Assembly (NCBI RefSeq): GCF_034702125.1 | Contig: NC_085857.1 | Span: forward strand, 53,908,046-53,972,045 | DNA length: 64,000 nucleotides | Reading direction: 5' to 3' | Origin: Engraulis encrasicolus | Lineage: Eukaryota > Chordata > Actinopteri > Clupeiformes > Engraulidae | Shown here: positions 47,201-56,200 of the stretch, one piece after another | How positions within the stretch are numbered: the first letter of the stretch is position 1 | How the letters are laid out: the number at the start of each line of letters is the position of its first letter | Position numbers and translations under genes: made by a program | The notes under the pieces: model-generated | Told to the model about the DNA's origin: nothing | Database searches by the model: none | Seen by the model: only the letters and a program-made list of their open reading frames with translations

Positions 47201-50200
47201 TTAAAACAGCGCATTTAAAGTCGGCCACAAATATGAACGAGACGATGAGCTCGCACCAGTTTGCTCTACTTAAGCCGGGCATACACTGTGCGATATTTTC
47301 GCTCGTGGGTATTAAGCTCCTGCTCACACTGCACGATGGAATTTCACTATTTAAAAGTTCATATCTCACGAGTCACGCCCTCACACTATACGAGCCGACA
47401 GTCGGATGCGAGCCAAATGCTTCCACTGCGCGACGCGACAGACATGTTTCCCCCGTATGCAGAGGAGGGAACATTGGCACCTGAGGTGGAGATGAGGTCG
47501 CGCTCAACAGCAAATCGCACGGCCCTATTCATTTCTGCATGTGAAGTGTCAAATCGGGTCGCAGCACTGCTTTAACTATGCGATTTACGCACGAGCCACG
47601 ACCTGGATATCAAACAGTTTTGATTTTCTTGCGACCCCGCGATTGCACTATCGTGAGGCGAAATCGCTTGTCGTTACCCCATGTACACTGCACGATGCGA
47701 GACTCACGATTGACCTGCGATTGAGCAAGAAATCGTCCCGACTACCAAAAAGTCGTACGAGTGCCAAATCGGGGCAAAATCGGGGCAAAATTGCACAGTG
47801 TAAGCCCAGCTTAACACACCACGTGTGAGGAGTTGGGGGACAGGCAGCGAGGAGGAGCTGAAGTGGGGACCTGCGCAAACTTGTGTAGAGGTGTGAGACA
47901 AGACTCATATACACACGTGAGTGAGTTGTTGACCAACCAGTTCATGGGCGCGTGACCTCGGAGGCGGTCTGCAGATGAGCGTTGAAGGGGATAAGCAACT
48001 GCAGAGGTTGCAAGATCTGACTGCAGTCGCATTCATCCCGCGATAGTTTGACACCATGTGACATGTCACCTCGTCGACGCAACATCACAGAAATTTTGAA
48101 GTTTTACAGGAAATCTAACGGTCATGCAGCATTTCCATCCAGAGTGCATTGCTGTCTACATGCGCATGCATGCGTTGACGACTACTAGAATGCACTTACT
48201 CTGTTTCGACTGCCTGGCCTAGCAACCCTGTGTATGAACTTCAACACAAGTCTTGTGATGAATCCGCTGCACCTCTTCTGATTGGTTGACATTTTCATTC
48301 AACTGCTTGCCCAGTTGTGTACAGTTGAGATTTTGCTAATGGATTTTGCTAAAGGTAGTTTAGCAATTTCTTGATTTAATATGCAGCCGAGGCAGCGCCC
48401 AAATCTGTGCTCATTCATGTGATGAGAAGGTAGGCCTATGGATTTTTAGCATAGTGCACACTAGACACAACTAAAGTGGTGTACTGTGCTATCTTGTCGG
48501 TGCGGACAATGATAACATTGATTGTCATCATAACAGACATAACTTTGTAAGCTGGTAAACGTTGATAAAACTTGCAATGAACCAGTCCACTATTAAGTTG
48601 TGGATATCCGTGAAATAAACTGTTTAACACAGGTAATAAACGGTAGCTGTGGCCATTATTTTAGTGACGTAGTGACACGCCTATACTTTCGCCGGTGTTA
48701 TGGGGCTCTCTGTTGACCACTTCATGCCAGGTGTGTCAGTCGCCTGGGAATAGCGAACAGCAGGCAAATCATCTGAAAATCTGGCGAGTCACCATTGCAT
48801 TTCCATACTCGAGGTCAGTCCATATGCAGGGGAAGTTTATCCATATTTTGGTGATGCTGTAATTGTGATGTGAGAATGCGGGCTTTCCAACTTCTCACTT
48901 ACTGATTTTAATGATTGGGAACTGTGTAAATGTTGAATGTTACTTTGGCATTGGTATTAGAAGGCTCAGAATGAGCAGGAGTGACTTGGTGCGCACCAGC
49001 GTGGTTCCGTCTTTCCATTTAGAAGTGTGAAGATGTAGCGTTCTTAGAATAAGATTAACCTATCGCGAGATCATGTCTTGAGTAGAACGATAGCTAGGCA
49101 ATCAGCATTGTACATGTGTCCATGCGAGGTGAATGTGTTTCATTAAAGCTCCATAAACGGATATACTTTCGTGCGTGTGATTCCTAACACACCACAACTG
49201 GCGACGAGGATGTCCCCGACAGCATAGAAGGACGGAATGAAAAGCCCTCGAAGCTGTTAATGGACCCGGAACAGAAAAAAAGAAATCTGCAAGTCACGAC
49301 CACGCAACATTGCAACTAACGTCTGAGCGGTAGTGACACACGCGAGATCATAAGTAGAGTAGAATGATAGCGAGGTAATTATTATTGTACATGTGTCCAC
49401 GCGAGGTGAATGTGTTTCATTAAAGCTCCATAAACAGATATACTTTCGTGTGTTTGATTCCTAACACACCACAACTGGCGACGAGGATGTCCCCGACAGC
49501 ATAGACGGACGGAATGAAAAGCCCTCGAAGCTGTTAACGGACCCGGAGCAGAAAAAAAGAAATCTGCAAGTCACGACCTCGCAACATTGCAACTAACGTC
49601 GGAGCTACGATTCCGGATCTTCACTGGAAACTCGACGACACTCTTTCAGGGAAGTGAAATAAGTTTTCTGTGTGATGCCAAAACGCTTGATAGCCGAAAT
49701 TGAGCGTGCATATGCCAGAATTACTGCCTACAAAACCTGTTAGAAGCCCCGTTTGAAACCTAAAGTAAAGATGGCCAATGCTGTTGCACTGGGTGGTCTC
49801 ACACCACCGAAGCCGTTGGACACAGTTGGCGAGCCTGAAACTTTACATCAACGATGGGAAATGTGGAAGAGTGAACTTGAAATATACATCATAGCATCAG
49901 GAGTTGTGAATGCTGCACAAAAGCGAGCTGTTTTATTGTTAACTGGGGGAGAGGGACTGCGTGAGATATGGAAAAATTTCACTGACGAGCAGAAAGCCCA
50001 CCAACTCGCGAATGATCAGCGAGCTGCACGAGATGTATTTCAAGTAGCCATCGGAATCTTCGACAACACGATGGCATTAAGGGAGAACATTCCAAAATCA
50101 AAATTCTGGGAAACAGAGCCCAATGCTGGTGAAACAATAAATAATTTCATCACTCGCCTAAAAGTACTAGTGAAAACTTCAATGCTGAAGCTGATAACCA

Positions 50201-53200
50201 TGTCAGAGATAAAGTACTACTGCACATTAAAGATTCTGAATTAAAAGCCAAATTATACAGAGAAGATAATCTCACACTGGATCGCCTTATCCAAGTAATT
50301 GGCTCATACCACCACAAAGATGCGCTAATTCTCAGCCCTCCATCCAATACGAACCAAGTCTCTGGCAGAGCAAGGCCCAGACCAAAGCCCAAGTCACCAT
50401 CACAGTCAGGGTGCTACAAATGTGGTGGACAAGGACACATAGGTCGCGAATGCATCCGGTCCAAGAACCACAAGTGCAGCCACTGTGGCAAAAATGGTCA
50501 CTTTGATGATTTCTGCTTCCACAAAGACAAGAGCAAGTCAAACCAACATGACAAGCCGAGCTCACAGGGTCACAGCAGAGCCTCAGGTCGCAGCAGGGAT
50601 GATCCAAAGCAAACCAAGGGTCGAAAGAAAAAAGGCCAACATAGGGTAGAAGAAGGAGAAAGCAATGACTAACAGAGTGATGCCGAAGATCTCTACCTAT
50701 TCAGGTTATCTACAGCAGATGACACCCTAGACCTGCACCTGAACGGTTTCACCTTACCCATGGTGATAGACTCTGGTGCTCACCACAACACGCTGTCAGT
50801 GCATGATTTTACGCTCTCAGGCAAATGCACACTTGAAGTTGAAGTCCCAAACACAACACGGCGTGCCACTGCTTCATTCTTCGTGGTGCCACAAGCACAA
50901 GCACCACTCCTAAGCAGCAGAACCAGCAAAGACCTTGGACTGTTGAGAGTTGGAATCGACGCGAACATTCTGAGCTGTTCTGGAGCCGACGTGTGGTCAA
51001 GTCTACGCACTCAGTACCCACAAGTCTTCACTGGGCTGGGGAAACTCAAAAACTACCAGCTCAGACTGAAAATTGATCCTGACGTCACTCCAGTCATTCA
51101 GCCAGTGCGGCGAATTCCATTCAACCGACGGCAGCGCGTCATCGGAAAGCTACAAGAGCTAGTGGACCTAGACGTCGTTGAGCGAGTGTCAGAACCAGCT
51201 CATTGGGTGAATCCACAAGTCACTGTGGAGAAAAGGCCAGAAAATGACCGCAAACATGGAGATGTGCGAATCTGCGTTGACATGCGAAGAGCCAACGTGG
51301 CCATCGTCCGTGAGCGTCATCCGGTGCCTACCATCGACGAAACCATCCAGGAAATGGCCGGAGGGAAATACTTTTCCAAAATTGACCTCAACATGGCGTA
51401 TCACCAAGTAGAGCTCCACCCCGACTCCAGAGAAATCACAACATTCGCTGCGCCAGGAGGACTCTACAGATACAAAAGGCTCCTGTTCGGAGTGAACATG
51501 GCCTCGGAAAAATTCCAACAGATAATCAGCCAAGTTATCAAAGACTGGTCACTGGTCACCAGGTGCGTACAATATGTCTGACGACATAGTCGTTGTTGGC
51601 AGCACAGAAGCTGAACATGACGCAAGGCTAACTACCGTGGTGCAACAACTAGCTGAAAGAGGACTGACAGTCAATGAAAAGAAATGCCAGATCAAACTGA
51701 CACCCATCAAGTACATGGGCCACGTCCTGTCACAAAAAAACGTATGGTGTGGTAGCCTAAGGGCCAAAACATACCAAGGCGGAACGGAACGGTCGCAGGA
51801 CGGACGCGGTCTTTCTGCTTAGTTTTGGCCGGCGTGCTTTTCTCTGCCTTGCACACTGACAGCGTCGGCGTGCGCGGCCAGTCCTGTTCAAAACCCTCCC
51901 CACAGCTAAAGCTAGCGTGCTACTTTGCCATTCATTTGAATGAGACACCGCCGGTTGCCGGCGTGAAAAATACGCTGGAGTTCTATTTTCCAAATGCAGC
52001 GCGGCGCGGAGCTGGCTCCCGCGCTGCTGACGCCCGACTACCGCCGGTTGGTGTGTAAGGACAGATAGGTTTCAATGTATTTTCACCGACGCCGGTAAAA
52101 AACGCGGCCGTTCCGCGACGCTTTACCGCCTTGGTGTGTAAGACCCCTAAAGGTTTCAGATGAAAAGGTCAAAGCCATCACGCATGCTCCCCCACCAACT
52201 GATGCGTCACAAATGCGTAGCTTCCTCGGATTTACCCAGTTTTGTGCAAAGTTCGTCCCACAGTTCGACACAATAACTGCGCCTCTCTGGGAACTCACAA
52301 AGCACGATGCTGAGTGGAAATGGGAGAAGGAGGAACAGCGTGCGTTTGACCAGCTCAAGACCGCTTTGATCGACGCCCCCGTCATGGCCTACTACTCAGT
52401 TGGCAGACCAACCAGAATTACCTGTGATGCTTCCCCCATCGGCGTAGGCGCCATCTTAGAGCAACAACAGACAGACGGAGTCTGTCTACTACGCCAGCAG
52501 GAAGCTCACACCCACTGACCCACGCTACTCTCAGTTCGAAAGAGAAGCTCTCGGAGTATTCTGGGCCTGTCGAAAATTCAGTTTGTACCTCATCGGATGT
52601 GAATTCAAGATCCTCACAGATCACAAGGCACTAGTGAAAGTGCTATCCCTCAACTCACTACCCCCATCAGCCAGAGTGGAACGGTGGTTGCTGTACCTGC
52701 AACAGTTTACCTACCAAGTCATCTACATTCCAGGGAAAACCAACAAGGCCGACCCCCTGAGTCGTCAACCCGTTGGTCATCGCAATAAAGCTGAGGAGAG
52801 GGAGGCCGATGAGTACATCTACAGCATCATCAACTATTCCGTACCTCATGCTCTAACCCCCCGTGAGCTCGAGCAGGCTTCAAAGGACGATCCGACCATC
52901 TCCAAGCTACGTCAAGCCATACAGAAAAATTACTGGACCTGCTTCAAAGGCACAGTATACCAGGCGGTCAAAGATGAACTTTGGACGGCTGGACAGCTGG
53001 TCATGCGAGGACACAGGATCGTGATTCCCGAAGCCCTGCAAAAGCATGTGCTACGATTAGGACATGAAGGACATCAAGGAATTGGGAAAACAAAGAAACG
53101 ACTGCGAACAAAAGTCTGGTGGCCTGAACTTGACAAAATGGTCGAAAAGAAAGTAAAGAAATGCTACCCATGTGAAGTAAGTGGCAAGAACGCTCCACCA

Positions 53201-56200
53201 GAAGAGCTAGAGCGCACGCCATTACCAGACCAGCCCTGGACTTACCTTGCAATTGACCTGCTGAGCATCTCTGAAGGTAACTACGTGCTTGCCGTAGTCG
53301 ACTACTACTCCAGGTGGCCCGAAGTTGCCTACATGAAAGTCACAAATGCAACCAACGTGATTAATGTTCTCGAAATGATGTTCCAAATTCATGGCTATCC
53401 CAAGTATCTGAGGAGCGACAACGGACAACCGTTTGCGTCCAGAGAGTTCCATGATTACCTTACCACACATGGCATCACGCAGCTGAAAGGAGTACCATAT
53501 TGGCCTCAGTCGAACGGAGAAGTGGAAAGATTTAACAGAACAATTCTGAAATCAGTCAAAATTGCCAAGATTGAAAACAAAGATTGGAAAGTTGCACTGA
53601 AAAGTTTTCTGTTCCACTACCGGACCACTCCCCATACAGTCACAGGAGTAACCCCGGCAAAGCTGTTGATGAACAGAGAGCTCCGTGACAAACTGCCAAG
53701 CTTCACCGGTATGCCTGCTGACGGTGATGAACCCCATGCCGCTGCTTCAGAGGCAATTCATGACAAGGACGCTCTGCACAAGTTGAAACGCAACATTGCT
53801 GCTGATCAGAGAAGAGGAGCCAAGGTTCGGGAAATACAACCAGGAGACACCGTTCTTTGCAAGAACCTACACAAGTCAAACAAGCTAGACCCCAACTTTG
53901 AATCACAGCCATATGAAGTCATCAGTAAACAAGGAAATGCAGTCATCATTCAACAACCCAACAACCCACCCAATATGAGAAACGCCGCTCATGTCAAGAA
54001 GTTCGACGGTGATGTCAGTCTCAGCGCCCCCTCCAGTCCGACTCCAGTCACCACACCGGCTGAGTCTGTCCCAGTCACCAATACCACACTAACCCATTCC
54101 TCCCCTTCCATAGATCCAGAGCCCATGACAGCGGAACCGTCACCTGGTGTTCCTGTGAAGTCGACTCGTGTCACGTCCCCACCTACATGGCAGAAGGACT
54201 ATGTGATGTCTTCCTGAACTCTAACTTTGCTTAAAGGAAAAAATGATTTTGTTGTTTAAAAGGAGGGAAGGGTGAACTACTTTTCAGTTTAGTTTAAAAG
54301 AGATGTTTATTTTTTCATTCTGATCTTAGAAAAGAAAGAACACTTAAGTTAAGTTAATACAGTATAGCTACAGTGATGTAGATATGATTTTTCTTTAATT
54401 CTACCTCCAGGAATTTCATTATTAAAAAGAGGGAATATGTAGTGTTCTTAGAATAAGATTAACCTATCGCGAGATTAAGATAGTGACACACGCGAGATCA
54501 TAACTAGAGTAGAATGATAGCGAGGCAATTATTATTGTACATGTGTCCACGCGAGGTGAATGTGTTTCATTAAAGCTCCATAAACGGATATACTTTCGTG
54601 TGTGTGATTCCTAACACAGAGACGGAGCACATCCCATCGGCATGAGTTTGGGCAAGAGGATGCTTTTATTGTTATTATTATTGTACAAACCCCAACTCCA
54701 GTGAAGTTGGGACGAGTGGTAAACAGTAAATAAAATCAAAATGCTATCATTTTCAAAACATTCAATCTATTCATTAGATGGAGAATAGTGAAAAGACAAA
54801 ATATTAAGTGTTAAAACCGAGAAAAAATATTGTTTTGGGGGACATATGTACTCATTTCTAATTTGAGAAATCCAACACGTCTCAAAAGAGTTGGGACGGG
54901 GATCAGTGAAATTTAGTAAACATCCAAATAAGATAAAACAACAAAATGAATTGTACTGACGGACAATATAGGCAAAGAAAGTGGATGTAACCAAGAAGCG
55001 TCATTTTGTTTCCTTTCCGGTATCCACTTTATGTCGGGTGAACGCCCCTTTAGGAGACCTTCGGTTAGGAGACCTTCGGAGTCCTGAGGTTGAGAATCAA
55101 TGAAGTCCCCTTAGCGCTGTAGATGGCGGTAGCGTACGTCTTGCGCAAACACCTCAAAAAGAGAAGAAGAAGTAGGGGACAACGCCCCCTTAGGAGACCC
55201 AACTTGAGCACACGCTTTTGCATTGAGTGGGCGTGGTTTGCGATATCTTTGTTTGATTCAGTATTTTTGATATAGGTGTCCAGGTATAAGATCATCACAG
55301 AGAGGCTGAGTCACTCAGAATTAAAGATGCAAAGGGAATAATTACCATAGTTATTACATACATTTTTGAATTCCCTTTGATTTACCACGATTGAGTGTAT
55401 ATAAGACATATTTTTGTTACTAAAATCATTGTATAGGTTCATGACATCATGAAATATATATTGGCTGTAGTCTCACTCTAATTCCTGGAGTGCTAGAGCT
55501 ATTGAAAATTGACCATATTAAGAATGCTTAATGCGTGCAAATGATACAGGGGTGTAACATCTTCCTAAGCACCTGAGCTCACTTGAAATAAACCCAGAAG
55601 ACATGGGAAACTGTCCTTTGCTTACAGAAGTCAGCAGAAGTTGTAGAAGTCCATTCTTTTTGACAATAATAGAGCATTGCACATCCTGTGCTACAGTGAA
55701 AATGGACCATCCAACTTGTGTTAGTGCTAACTTCAAAAGTCAGCCTCCATGATGGCATGCGGGTGCAGTAGTGCATTGGTTAAGATGTTCTCACTCATCT
55801 GTAGAGTTAAATACAGTGCTGAATGGTATAAATGGGTTTTAAACAGCATGAAAAGCCACTCATACATTATATTTTGAAGGGAGATCTTCGATTACTGCCA
55901 CATAGTAAGGTCAAATTGCATTCTCTACTATGTTTTAACAGTTTGGCTCCATCATAAGGACCAGCAGGTGATAAAATGGTGGGCTTTTGGTCAAGACCTG
56001 TCACACTGTAAGCACTACAGATAGGAAAACATTGCAAAACATGACAAGGAATACACCCACCATTTAAGCTGGTGAAATCATGTCCAAGATAGGAATTAAC
56101 ACTGTTTTTTTTATATAAAATCATCTCATCGGTTAATGTATTTAACTGTTAAGTGTTGTCTTTTGTTTTGTTTTTAGTCTTCCTCAACATTTGCTGCCAT

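Larger units (their letters stand above)
49034..54616 (+). mobile_element. Ty3/Gypsy-type LTR retrotransposon, degraded
   Basis: LTRs 49034-49189 and 54438-54616 (TGTAG...CTAACA). A polypurine tract (AAAAAGAGGGAATA, 54424-54437) precedes the 3' LTR. The order gag, protease, reverse transcriptase, RNase H, integrase is Ty3/Gypsy order. At least two frameshifts, one stop between gag and protease and a 387 bp MITE in the RT region make it inactive. It lies antisense to the IFI44-like gene. Confidence 0.9.
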
